Shown here piece by piece: positions 34,243 to 44,005 of a stretch of DNA of 64,000 bases (positions are counted from its first letter, which is position 1; every line of letters starts with the position of its first letter). A model generated the notes under the pieces. That model worked only from the letters and a program-made list of their open reading frames with translations, did no database searches and was not told the DNA's origin. Position numbers and translations under genes: made by a program. The stretch is from Persicimonas caeni (lineage in GTDB: Bacteria > Myxococcota_A > Bradymonadia > Bradymonadales > Bradymonadaceae): positions 744,001 through 808,000 of the forward strand of contig NZ_CP041186.1 in assembly GCF_006517175.1 (NCBI RefSeq), given 5' to 3'.

Positions 34243-35010
34243 CTATTGGCCCTGCTGGCCAGGACTTTGCTGGGACTGCCAGGTCTTTTCGGCCATCGCG
34301 CGGACCACGTCCGAGGATTGCTTCAAGAACTGGCGCACCTGCTTGTCCTGGGCGGCCACGGGCTGGTTGACGTCAATTTGCTGGGCCGAGTTGTTCAATT
34401 GCTGCACTTGGCTCTGCAACTCGGGAAAGCGCGCCTGTTGAATCGAGCCGATGGTGCTGGCCGCAGCCAGCGACGCTTGCTTGAGAATCTGTGGGTGTTG
34501 TGGAATCTGGGAGTTCTCCTCCAGCCTGAGCGCGAGGCTACGCAACGCCTGCTGCGACTGCTGGAAATTCGAGCTCTGGCTGACCGTCGTCTGCGTCGGA
34601 CCTCCGCCGGCCTGCGCGCCCGGCCCCATCACCGGTTGATTGGCAATGGTGTTCAGCGAGCTCCACAACAGGTTGAGCCCCTTGCTGGCATGCTCGTGGC
34701 TGATCTGGACGTCCTGTTGTTGAGAGACCTCCGAGAACTGGAGGAAATGGCGAACGTCGTGGGCGCCAATACCCGCGATGGGACCGCCGCCGATTTGGCG
34801 AATTTGCTGCTGATTTTGCAGGATCCCCTGCTGCTGGACACCTTGTTGCTGGAGTCCCCGCTGTTGGGCTTGTTGCGGCTGCTGGATCTGTTGCTGTTGC
34901 TGGCGTTGTTGCTGTTGCGCCTGCTGTTGTGAGACATCCTGGGCTGCTGCCGTTCCGGCGAGGCCCATCGCAGCGATCACAACTGCTGCCTCTTTGAACC
35001 AACTCTTCAT
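34243..35010 (-). CDS. Glutamine-rich secreted protein with one Q-module (array member 2)
   Basis: A 255-residue protein. It has a plain signal peptide with an AAAQ cleavage region (1-23), then about 45 residues almost entirely Gln with some Arg and Ile (QQQQIQQPQQAQQ). The module follows from IGGGP at about 75: VRHFLQFSE, ISHEHASKGLNLLWSSLNTI, a shorter second Gln segment, LRLEENSQIPQHPQILKQAS, then IDVNQPVAAQDKQVRQFL and an end near MAEKTW. The His in HEHAS and the HP pair are shared with the other members. No lipobox is present, so it is probably free in the periplasm or outside. GAGGTC lies before the ATG. The function is unknown. Confidence 0.85.
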   Translation of the reverse strand: MKSWFKEAAVVIAAMGLAGTAAAQDVSQQQAQQQQRQQQQQIQQPQQAQQRGLQQQGVQQQGILQNQQQIRQIGGGPIAGIGAHDVRHFLQFSEVSQQQDVQISHEHASKGLNLLWSSLNTIANQPVMGPGAQAGGGPTQTTVSQSSNFQQSQQALRSLALRLEENSQIPQHPQILKQASLAAASTIGSIQQARFPELQSQVQQLNNSAQQIDVNQPVAAQDKQVRQFLKQSSDVVRAMAEKTWQSQQSPGQQGQ

Positions 35011-35091
35011 AACGACCTCGTGCGTCGAAACTGAAAACTCTCGGTGGGCGACGGGCTCGCTGGCGCGGCGGCCGGCGAGCCCGGCGCTGCG

Positions 35092-36120
35092 CTATTCTTG
35101 CTTCTGCTGCTGGCCTTGGTTTTGCTGCTGGCCTTGCTGCTGTTGACCTTGGTCTTGCTGCTGGCCTGGCTGCTGCTGACCCTGCTGAGGCCCGCCTCCC
35201 ACGGCACCGACCTGAAGATTCTGCGACATCTGATCGACGACTTGAGCGCTGGCCTTGAGGAAATCGCGCACCTGAGTAGCCTGGGCGACAATGGGCGTAT
35301 TGATGTCGAGTTGCTGGCTCAGCTCACGCACCCGATCGATCTGATCGGAAGCATCGGGCAGGCCGACTTGCGACATTGCGTCGAAGAGACTGACCGTCGA
35401 CATCGCCGCGTTTCGCATCAGGAACGGATGCTGGATCACGTTGTCGGTCTCCTCGAGTTCGAGGGCGATGTTGCGAAGTTGACGCTGCTGCTTTCGGATG
35501 GTCGCCAACGCATTGTAGCCCTGTGGGCTCACCTGAGTGGGAGCTCGCTGCCAGCCGTATTGCGGCGCGGGCCCGCCTCCCTGCGGGGAGCCGTACTGGG
35601 CTGGACGCTGGAGATTTGCCTGATCGATGATCGCGTCCGTGGCCGCCCACAACATGTACAGACCCGTGCTCGCCGTCTTGTGGTTGACCAATTCGATGTT
35701 GTCGACGGTGTCGGCCCACTGGGTGAATTGGCGAATCGAGGCGACGCTCGTCGGGCCGCCACCGATGGCCTGGTACTGTTGTTGCGGTACGAACTGCTGG
35801 CGCTGTTGGAGCTGTTGCGGCTGCTGGTACTGCTGGCCGAATTGCTGCTGCGGTTGTTGGAACTGCTGTCGGGGTTGCTGCTGGCCGAATTGCCGCGGCT
35901 GTTGAAACTGCTGCTGCGGTTGTTGGAGTCGGCGTTGTTGTTGCTGTGTCGGCTGCTGGTTCTGCTGAGCTTGGCCTTGTGCTTGTTGTGCTTGCGGTTG
36001 CTGGGCTTGCTGAGTGCCCGGCTGACCTTGTTGAGCCGCCGCTTCTCTCTCGCAGCCCACCGCCCCGGCGAGGGCCAGTGCTGCGAGGACGCCGACGGCG
36101 CGTTGGGTCCAGAGCTTCAT
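35092..36120 (-). CDS. Glutamine-rich probable lipoprotein with one Q-module (array member 3)
   Basis: A 342-residue protein. The signal peptide ends LAGAVGC (possible lipobox), followed by about 95 residues of Gln with Pro, Phe and Arg (QQQFQQPRQFGQQQP). The module runs from AIGGGP at about 118: RQFTQWADT, HKTASTGLYMLWAATDAI, an inserted Gly/Pro/Tyr/Gln loop, LELEETDNVIQHPFLMRNAA, LDINTPIVAQATQVRDFL, and VGGGP at about 313. A second Gln tail ends the chain. Of the five this keeps the least pure Gln in its loop. AAGGAGGATTT precedes the ATG. It lies 83 bases downstream of member 4 and 81 bases before member 2. Confidence 0.85.
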   Translation of the reverse strand: MKLWTQRAVGVLAALALAGAVGCEREAAAQQGQPGTQQAQQPQAQQAQGQAQQNQQPTQQQQRRLQQPQQQFQQPRQFGQQQPRQQFQQPQQQFGQQYQQPQQLQQRQQFVPQQQYQAIGGGPTSVASIRQFTQWADTVDNIELVNHKTASTGLYMLWAATDAIIDQANLQRPAQYGSPQGGGPAPQYGWQRAPTQVSPQGYNALATIRKQQRQLRNIALELEETDNVIQHPFLMRNAAMSTVSLFDAMSQVGLPDASDQIDRVRELSQQLDINTPIVAQATQVRDFLKASAQVVDQMSQNLQVGAVGGGPQQGQQQPGQQQDQGQQQQGQQQNQGQQQKQE

Positions 36121-36203
36121 AAATCCTCCTTACTTCGATGGTTCAGATGGCTTGGCTGGCCGAGATGCGCTCCTTGTGGCTCGATCACTGAGTTGTGGCT
36201 CGA

Positions 36204-37301
36204 TCACTGAGCGCTCTCATCCTGCTGCTGTTGCTGCTGGCCCTCCTGTTTTCGACCCTTTTGCTGCTCCTGCTCTTGCTGCTGTGATTTCTGCTGGGGT
36301 TGCTGGAGCTGGTCTTGCTGGAGGGGGCCGCCGCCAATGGCGCCCTGGACCTGCTGGGGCGAATAGGCTTCAACGACATCGGCTGCTTGGTTGAAGAATT
36401 GCTTGACCTGTTTGTTTTGGGCGATGACCGGCTTGTTGATGTCGATTTGCTGGGCCGCTTGGCGCACCTGCTGGATCTTTTGGGTCGCCTGCGGGTTATA
36501 GCCCGGCTGGAGGACCGCCATGATATTGGCCGCCGACAGCGCCGCGTTTCGCAAGATGCGCGGGTGCTGGTCGGCCACCGCGTTCTCCTCGAGCACGCTC
36601 GCCAGCTGGCCGAGTGCTTGTTGCTGCTGTTGGATCTGCTGGACGCCCATCGGCCCATACTGCTGCATCAGCCCACCGTAGACGTTGCGCTGCTGCACCA
36701 ACGTGTCGAGGGTCGAGCTCAACAGACTCAGCCCTTCACTGGCATGTTCGTGGTCGACACGCCCCTTGGACTGCGAGGTCGCCGAACTCCACTTGCCGAA
36801 TTGTTGCAGTTGCTGGGCTGCACTCACCGGCTGCATGGCGGGCTGCCCCATGAAGCCCTGTTGACCAAATTGGCCAAACTGCGACTGCCCATAAGGTGGT
36901 TGGGCGAAGGGGCGCTGGGCGAATGGTTGCTGTTGAAATTGCGGCTGCCAGCCATACTGGGGCTGCCAACTCGGTTGGCCGTACTGTTGGGAGTAGTAGG
37001 GTTGCTGTTGGAATTGCGGCTGCTGCTGGAATTGCTGTTGAAAGTACGGTTGGGGCTGGAACTGTTGGCCGTAGTAGGGCTGCTGTTGGAATTGCGGTTG
37101 CTGGAACTGCTGCCAGCTCGGTTGTTGAAACTGGGGTTGATTGGTCTGAGCCCACTGTGGGCTTTGCTGGAACTGCTGGGTGCGCTGAGTCTGAGGTTGT
37201 GCCTGCGGGTTTTGCGCGTCACTGCTGCCCTGGGCAAACGCCGTCGCGGTCACCGCGACGCCGACCACGAGGGCAGCCAATATTTTGAACCACCGTTTCA
37301 T
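36204..37301 (-). CDS. Glutamine/aromatic-rich secreted protein with one Q-module (array member 4)
   Basis: A 365-residue protein. The signal peptide ends TATAFAQ (about 1-24). Residues 30-155 are a low-complexity region of Gln, Phe, Tyr, Pro and Trp (QFQQQPYYGQQFQPQP), which resembles aromatic-Gln prion-like or phase-separating sequences more than the other members do. The module then reads LQQFGKWSSA, HEHASEGLSLLSSTLDTL, a Gln segment, LEENAVADQHPRILRNAALS, IDINKPVIAQNKQVKQFF and AIGGGP near 323. The tail is Gln/Lys-rich. ACGGAGGCAAG lies before the ATG. It is 163 bases downstream of member 5, with two hairpins between. Confidence 0.85.
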   Translation of the reverse strand: MKRWFKILAALVVGVAVTATAFAQGSSDAQNPQAQPQTQRTQQFQQSPQWAQTNQPQFQQPSWQQFQQPQFQQQPYYGQQFQPQPYFQQQFQQQPQFQQQPYYSQQYGQPSWQPQYGWQPQFQQQPFAQRPFAQPPYGQSQFGQFGQQGFMGQPAMQPVSAAQQLQQFGKWSSATSQSKGRVDHEHASEGLSLLSSTLDTLVQQRNVYGGLMQQYGPMGVQQIQQQQQALGQLASVLEENAVADQHPRILRNAALSAANIMAVLQPGYNPQATQKIQQVRQAAQQIDINKPVIAQNKQVKQFFNQAADVVEAYSPQQVQGAIGGGPLQQDQLQQPQQKSQQQEQEQQKGRKQEGQQQQQQDESAQ

Positions 37302-37368
37302 CTTGCCTCCGTTGGTTACGCCTTATCGGGGGCCTACGAACAACCCCCCATGATCCCGTCCGAGGACA

Positions 37369-37450
37369 GAGCAGGTCGGGAACACCCACTGAGCGTGGTC
37401 CCGACCTGCTCCCCCTCCAAACAGTCACGCCGGCAACGGATGCCGGCGTG
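37369..37450 (-). terminator. Two hairpins between array members 5 and 4
   Basis: First, GAGCAGGTCGGGA at 37369-37381 pairs with 37399-37411, 13 bases perfect. Second, CACGCCGGC at 37426-37434 pairs with 37442-37450, 9 bases perfect. They follow the member 5 stop. No T-run follows either, so they may be attenuators or processing signals rather than full terminators. Confidence 0.45.
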
Positions 37451-37464
37451 GTGTGTGGTGACGG

Positions 37465-38430
37465 TTACTGGCTGATGCCTTCGTCTTGCTGTTGTTGCCC
37501 CTCGGTGGGTCCGCCACCGGTGGCCTGTTGCAGGTTTTGCGACATCTGGCTGAGCACCTGCTCGGCCTGATTGAAGAAGTCGCGCACCTGCTGTTCCTGT
37601 TGGGCCAGTGGTTGGTCGACTTGGAGCTGCTCGGCGCTCTGCTGCAGGTTTTGAAGCGGTTGATTCAACTGTTGGTCGAGGTTGACCTGTTGGGCCATCG
37701 ACGACAACAGGTTCACCACGTTGTTGGCCGCTTCGTTAAACGCCTGGGGCTGGTTTTGCTCTTCGGCTTGCTGCAGTTGGCTGAGCGACTGCTCGAATTG
37801 TTGCTGTTGCGTTTGCATTTGTTGCTGCGCGGCCTCGTCCTGCTCGGGACTCGGCCCGCCGCCGACCTGCTCGCCCTGTTGGGGCTGTTGCCCGTCGAAT
37901 AGCAAGATCACGCCTTCGACCGCGCCACCCAGACGCTCCGAGCCTTCGCGCACATAGTCTTGGTCGACCTGCGCTTGCTGCTCCTGCTGGTTCCACTGGC
38001 TGAACTCTTCGACCCCTTGCGCATCTTGGGTCTCTTGGGTGGCTTCGAACTCACCGGTGCCCGGGGCCTCGCCCAGGACCTGCCCGGCGCGGTCAGCCTG
38101 CTCGCCCTCTTCTTCAAAGACGCCGTTTTGGTCTTCGAAGATTTGATCGCCTTCGCCGCCCTCACCGAGCTCGCCCAGCTCCTGCTCGGCTTCATCGCCA
38201 AGCTGGCCGAACTCTTGGCCGGCCTCCTCCAGGCCCTGCTCGGCCTCTTGGCCAAGCTGCTCGGTTTCTTCGATGGCGCTGATTTCGCCGGTCTCGTCGT
38301 AGGCGCCCTCGTCGTCATCGACCGCCGCCGCGACCCACCAGACGACGAGCGCCACGGCGACAATGCCGACGATGACCCACACCCAACCGGCTCGATTGCG
38401 TGAACTACGTCTTCTTTGTGTATCTGCCAT
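37465..38430 (-). CDS. Membrane-anchored glutamine-rich protein, most diverged Q-module (array member 5)
   Basis: A 321-residue protein, first in the array. A basic start (MADTQRRRSSRNRAGW) and one transmembrane segment at about 17-36 (VWVIVGIVAVALVVWWV) give an N-in anchor with no cleavage site. An acidic Glu/Gln linker follows (40-125). The module is recognisable but diverged: EFSQWNQQ, then YVREGSERLGGAVEGVILL in place of the HxxAS segment, VGGGP, a Gln loop, NNVVNLLSSMAQQ, VDQPLAQQEQQVRDFFNQ and ATGGGP near the end. The HP pair is missing. GGAGGAGGAGAC directly before the ATG at 38430 decides the start. It is probably the inner-membrane member of the set. Confidence 0.85.
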   Translation of the reverse strand: MADTQRRRSSRNRAGWVWVIVGIVAVALVVWWVAAAVDDDEGAYDETGEISAIEETEQLGQEAEQGLEEAGQEFGQLGDEAEQELGELGEGGEGDQIFEDQNGVFEEEGEQADRAGQVLGEAPGTGEFEATQETQDAQGVEEFSQWNQQEQQAQVDQDYVREGSERLGGAVEGVILLFDGQQPQQGEQVGGGPSPEQDEAAQQQMQTQQQQFEQSLSQLQQAEEQNQPQAFNEAANNVVNLLSSMAQQVNLDQQLNQPLQNLQQSAEQLQVDQPLAQQEQQVRDFFNQAEQVLSQMSQNLQQATGGGPTEGQQQQDEGISQ

Positions 38431-38616
38431 GTCTCCTCCTCCAAACTGCAAAGGCACGCCCTGTGCTGAAACTTCTCAAGCTAGGTATCGCAAGAGCCGA
38501 CCTACGCTGGCCTGCCCCACGGCATACTCGACGCGCCACATTGCCAACATAGACACATGGCGGTGCCGCCAAGGGATGCTGTTGACGCTAAATCTCAAAA
38601 GCGGGGACATAACTCG

Positions 38617-38646
38617 TTGAATATTTCTCCGGGCCGTGTTTATATA
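38617..38646 (+). promoter_or_regulatory. Probable sigma-70-type promoter
   Basis: TTGAAT at 38617-38622 and TATATA at 38641-38646, 18-base spacer, about 125 bases before the ATG at 38771. It points to the coiled-coil genes and may extend to galT and glgA. Confidence 0.55.
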
Positions 38647-38770
38647 CTCTCTTGTTGAAAACGCGGCCCCCGTCAGGCGCCGCGTGGAAGCACGTGATTA
38701 TCTTTTCCGGACGGTTTTGATTGTTTCTTGTGAGACAACAACCAATGTCCATAGCAAGAGCTGTGTAGAT

Positions 38771-39232
38771 ATGTCTGACAGAGTCACCTTCGAAGACGAG
38801 ATATCGGCACTCGAGGCTAAGTTAGCGCGCGCTCGCGACGAGCTCGACGACCTCGAGCAACGCTGGAGAGCCTACGACCTGAAGACCCAAGAGACTCGCC
38901 AGGCGTTGGCCAACCTGCGGCGCACCTTGCGTGGCGAGCTTCCCGACGGCGAAGAACAAGGTGTGGCCAGCCAGATCGACAAAGTGGACATCAACCCCGA
39001 CAGCGGCCGTCCGGCCCGCGGGGCGCGTCGCGATCAGATCGAGCAGATCTGCAAGCGCATCGGGCGAACTCAGGAGAGTTTTCGCACCGTCGATGTGCTC
39101 AATGTGCTCGAAGATATTGAAGGCGAGCTGACTGATGGCATGAAAAGCTACACCTACGCCGTGATGACCACGCTTCAAGAGGAAGGCGTGGTCGACAAAG
39201 TAGGCCGCGGTCGTTGGAAACTAGCAAGTTAA
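38771..39232 (+). CDS. Small protein: coiled coil plus probable winged-helix region
   Basis: A 153-residue protein I cannot assign. Residues 8-60 form a strong coiled coil (FEDEISALEAKLARARDELD and on). Residues 85-150 look like a winged helix: RTQESFRTVDVLNVLEDI, then YAVMTTLQEEGVVDKVGRGRW, with a wing-like VGRGRW as in DNA-binding domains. It could be a regulator or nucleoid-type protein. The ATG at 38771 is chosen because the conserved-looking helix starts right after it. The next gene starts 16 bases downstream and also encodes a coiled coil, so the two are co-transcribed and may pair. Confidence 0.65.
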   Translation: MSDRVTFEDEISALEAKLARARDELDDLEQRWRAYDLKTQETRQALANLRRTLRGELPDGEEQGVASQIDKVDINPDSGRPARGARRDQIEQICKRIGRTQESFRTVDVLNVLEDIEGELTDGMKSYTYAVMTTLQEEGVVDKVGRGRWKLAS

Positions 39233-39248
39233 CGAAGGGAGATTTCTT

Positions 39249-39434
39249 ATGGCGTCCAAAAAAGACCGCGATCTCGACAAAGTGGTTGAAAGCATTGAAG
39301 CCAAACTCGAGACTTTAGAAGAAAAGCGTGAAGAGCTTCGTCATCAGATTGAAGTCAAACGCGCCCAGATCCGTGAGTTGAACCACACGCTGTCGATGGT
39401 TCGCGAACTCGAGGAGCAGCTCGCCGAGGGCTGA
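39249..39434 (+). CDS. 61-residue coiled-coil protein
   Basis: A very short, charged protein that is one continuous predicted coiled coil (LDKVVESIEAKLETLEEKRE and on to VRELEEQLAEG). GAAGGGAG lies eight bases before the ATG, a good ribosome-binding site. It has no membrane segment. Its position 16 bases after the coiled-coil/winged-helix gene suggests the two proteins form a heteromeric helix bundle, for instance an antagonist or partner of the putative regulator. This is inference. Confidence 0.65.
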   Translation: MASKKDRDLDKVVESIEAKLETLEEKREELRHQIEVKRAQIRELNHTLSMVRELEEQLAEG

Positions 39435-39539
39435 CACCTGCGGTTGCACTCTGGGGAGCGCTCCTTTATAGAAGACGGCGTTAGCGCCGACATACGCGCC
39501 GGTGCGCCGCGACGATCGTCGACCTGGAGACGCTCCTAC

Positions 39540-40532
39540 ATGCCGATGCTTCGAAAAGACCCCATCGCCGGGCGGTGGGTTATCATTGCCACCGAGCGGG
39601 CGAAGCGTCCTCGTGAATATCAAGTCGATACGGAAAGCTTGCCCAGCGGATTCTGTCCGTTTTGCGCCGGCAACGAGGACTCGACTCCGGACCCGGTCGC
39701 GATCTACCCCAAGGGCGCAGACCAAGACTGGTCGGTGCGCGTGATCCCCAATAAATTTCCGGCCCTGCAGACCACCGGCGAGCTGACCCCGCACACTGAA
39801 GGCGTCTACGAAGGCCTCGCGGGCGTCGGCGCGCATGAAGTGATCATCGAGGCGGCCGAGCACGTCTCCGATCTGGCCGCGCTTCCCGTCGACCAGATCG
39901 CCACGGTGCTGCGCGCCTGGAAGGACCGCATCAACGACCTGCGCAACGACGAGCGCCTCGAGTGCGCCGTCGTCTTCAAGAATCACGGCGCGGCTGCCGG
40001 CGCCAGCCTCGAGCACACTCACAGCCAACTCATCGCCCTGCCGATCATCCCCAAACGCCTCTCCGAGGAACTGGTCGGCTCCAAGCGCTACTACCTGGCC
40101 CACGACCGCTGCGTCTACTGCGACATCGTCGCCCAAGAACTCGACGAGGGCACCCGCGTGGTCTGCTCCGACGACAAGGTCGTGGCACTGACTCCGTTTG
40201 CCTCACGCTTCCCATTTGAGTTATGGATTCTCCCGCGTGAGCACGACCCATGGTACGAAAACTCCGACGACGAACTCTTTGCGAGTGTCGCCGCGGTACT
40301 CAAGCGGGTGCTCCAGAAGCTCAATCGGGCCCTGGATAGTCCCCCGTTCAACCTAATGCTTCACTCGGCGCCGTTTCCCGACGGGGACGACGTCTCCCAC
40401 TATCACTGGCACCTCGAGCTGATCCCCAAGCTCACCAAAGTCGCCGGTTTCGAGTGGGGGACTGGGTTTTATATCAACCCCACCTCGCCGGAGAGCGCCG
40501 CCGAACATCTACGCGAAATCGAAATAGACTGA
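39540..40532 (+). CDS. galT: Galactose-1-phosphate uridylyltransferase
   Basis: A 330-residue enzyme that swaps UMP between UDP-glucose and galactose-1-phosphate in the Leloir pathway. The start PMLRKDPIAGRWVIIATER and FCPFCAGNE (zinc Cys pair) fit the family. The active site is HTHSQ, with the catalytic His in the second H; most relatives have HPHSQ. The C-terminal YHWHLE zinc/His motif is present. The ATG at 39540 starts directly at the conserved N-terminus; upstream in-frame ATG at 39444 adds nothing conserved. glgA follows 18 bases after the stop, so they form one transcript for sugar nucleotide and glucan metabolism. Confidence 0.9.
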   Translation: MPMLRKDPIAGRWVIIATERAKRPREYQVDTESLPSGFCPFCAGNEDSTPDPVAIYPKGADQDWSVRVIPNKFPALQTTGELTPHTEGVYEGLAGVGAHEVIIEAAEHVSDLAALPVDQIATVLRAWKDRINDLRNDERLECAVVFKNHGAAAGASLEHTHSQLIALPIIPKRLSEELVGSKRYYLAHDRCVYCDIVAQELDEGTRVVCSDDKVVALTPFASRFPFELWILPREHDPWYENSDDELFASVAAVLKRVLQKLNRALDSPPFNLMLHSAPFPDGDDVSHYHWHLELIPKLTKVAGFEWGTGFYINPTSPESAAEHLREIEID

Positions 40533-40550
40533 CTGCCGAGACGAAGACAT

Positions 40551-42095
40551 ATGGAACTTGCTCAACTGATTCGAACCGCCAGCGCCTCGAAGCCGAGCGC
40601 CGCCGACACCCGCGACATCCTCTTCGCCTCCAGCGAAGTGGCGCCCTTCTCCAAGACCGGCGGACTGGCTGACGTCGCCGCCAGCTTGCCCAAAGCGCTG
40701 ACCGGGCTGGGACATCGCGTCTCCATCATCACGCCGCTGTACAGCCACCTCGACCCCGACGAGTTGCACCTGAGCCGACGCATCAAGCCGCTGTCGGTGC
40801 CCCGGCTGGGCAAATACCGCAACAAAGTCGAGGCCACCGTCTGGGAAGGCCGCACCGAAGGCGGCGTGCGCATCTTCTTTGTCGAGCAGGACGACTTCTT
40901 CGGCCAAGAGGGCAACCTGTACGGCTACGAAGACAACGACTACGAGGACAACCCGGCCCGGTTCTCCTTTTTCAGCCGTGCGATCATCGAGTTCGCCCTG
41001 CAGTTCAGCGTGCCGGTTGACGTCATCCACTGTAACGACTGGCACACCGCGCTCGCCCCGATCTATCGCGACCACTACTACTCCGAAGAGTTGGCCGACG
41101 TGGGCGTGGTGCTCACGATCCACAACCTGGCCTTCCAGGGCAGCTTCGACGCCGAGGCGCTCTCGCAGACCGGGCTGCCCAAGAAGTTCTACAAGGCCGG
41201 CGAGCTTCGCCAGGACGACGGCATCAACTTCTTGCAGGGCGGTATCGTCCACGCCGACCAGGTGACCACGGTCAGCCCGACGTACGCCGAAGAGATCCAG
41301 AGCGCCGAGGGCGGCTTCGGCCTCGAAGAAATCCTGTCGGGCAACGCCGACAAGCTCAGCGGCGTGCTCAACGGCGCCGACTACACGGTCTGGTCGCCCG
41401 ACATCGACCACTATATCGAGGTGCAGTACGACCTCGAGCGCCTCAACGGAAAGCGTCGCAACAAAGCCGAGCTGCAGCACCGCTTCGAGCTGCCCATCCG
41501 CCCCACCCTGCCGATGCTGGCGTTCGTGGGCCGATTGACCGAGCAGAAAGGACTCGACCTGCTGGTGCCCGCCGTCGAGAAGCTCGTCGACAGCTTCGAA
41601 GACGACCGCGACGGCTTCCAGATGCTCTTTTTGGGCGAAGGCCACAACAGCTACGCCGACAAGGTCAAGGCGCTGGCCGAGAAGTTCCCCAAGCGCATCG
41701 CCGCCCATATCGGCTACAGCGAGGAGCTGGCCCACAAGATCCAGGCCGGCGCCGATTTGCTCGTGATTCCAAGTCGCTACGAACCCTGCGGATTGACGCA
41801 GCTGTATGCGATGAAATATGGAACACTTCCGATCGTCCACGCCACCGGTGGCCTGGCCGACACGGTCGTCGACCCCAAGGGCGACGAGGAAGAACTGAGT
41901 ACTGGCTTTATCTTCGAGGACTACGACGAAGACGCTCTCAGCGAGACGATCACGCGGGCGACCAAGCGCTACCGCAACTACCGCAAGTGGCGCCCGCTGG
42001 TCGAAAACGCCATGAAGCAAGACTTCTCGTGGGGAAGCTCGGCACGCCAGTACATCGATATCTATAACAACGCCCTGAACCGCGGGCAGGAGTAA
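40551..42095 (+). CDS. glgA: Glycogen/starch synthase
   Basis: A 514-residue GT5 glycosyltransferase that extends alpha-1,4-glucan from ADP- or UDP-glucose. The N-terminal ASSEVAPFSKTGGLADV binds the nucleotide sugar; HCNDWHTALAP, the C-terminal GRLTEQKGLDL and PSRYEPCGLTQLYAMKYG with catalytic Glu complete the GT-B fold. About 20 extra N-terminal residues precede the usual start. galT lies 18 bases upstream, suggesting shared expression. The neighbouring glgC or branching enzyme genes are not in the window. Confidence 0.93.
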   Translation: MELAQLIRTASASKPSAADTRDILFASSEVAPFSKTGGLADVAASLPKALTGLGHRVSIITPLYSHLDPDELHLSRRIKPLSVPRLGKYRNKVEATVWEGRTEGGVRIFFVEQDDFFGQEGNLYGYEDNDYEDNPARFSFFSRAIIEFALQFSVPVDVIHCNDWHTALAPIYRDHYYSEELADVGVVLTIHNLAFQGSFDAEALSQTGLPKKFYKAGELRQDDGINFLQGGIVHADQVTTVSPTYAEEIQSAEGGFGLEEILSGNADKLSGVLNGADYTVWSPDIDHYIEVQYDLERLNGKRRNKAELQHRFELPIRPTLPMLAFVGRLTEQKGLDLLVPAVEKLVDSFEDDRDGFQMLFLGEGHNSYADKVKALAEKFPKRIAAHIGYSEELAHKIQAGADLLVIPSRYEPCGLTQLYAMKYGTLPIVHATGGLADTVVDPKGDEEELSTGFIFEDYDEDALSETITRATKRYRNYRKWRPLVENAMKQDFSWGSSARQYIDIYNNALNRGQE

Positions 42096-42216
42096 AAGAG
42101 TAGGTGAGTAAGAGGGCGAAAAAGTAAAACGCAACGAGCCGATCGCGCTCGACATGTTGCCGCTTTTGCTCTTTTGCCTTTTGCTCTTTTGCTTCTTCGC
42201 TTCCGAAGGAACAGAC

Positions 42217-43761
<1,545 letters not shown>

Positions 43762-43776
43762 TGGGCGATTTGTAAT

Positions 43777-43987
43777 CCCTTGCTTGCTGGCAGGGCCCCT
43801 CCGTCGGCTCAGCTATGCTTCGCCGACACCTCCCCGCAGGCTGAACAACGCCTCGGGGAGGGGATTGCATCTCTGAACCGCTTTCCTTTCCTGCAATCCC
43901 CCTCCCCAGCGCGTTTTCCAGCGCGAGGGGAGGTGGGGGCTATAGCGTAGCGAAAGCCCCCGGAGGGGACCTCTCAACCGGCAAGGG
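43777..43987. repeat. Palindromic intergenic element, copy 2
   Basis: A 211-base element bounded by CCCTTGC and GCAAGGG, with GGGCCCCTCCG pairing with CGGAGGGG near the right end and two inner hairpins rich in cctcccc/ggggagg. Same plan as 2411-2613 but much diverged in the middle. It fills the space between the carboxylase stop and the DUF559 stop. Confidence 0.65.
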
Positions 43988-44005
43988 ATTCCAACTCGAA
44001 CTCCC

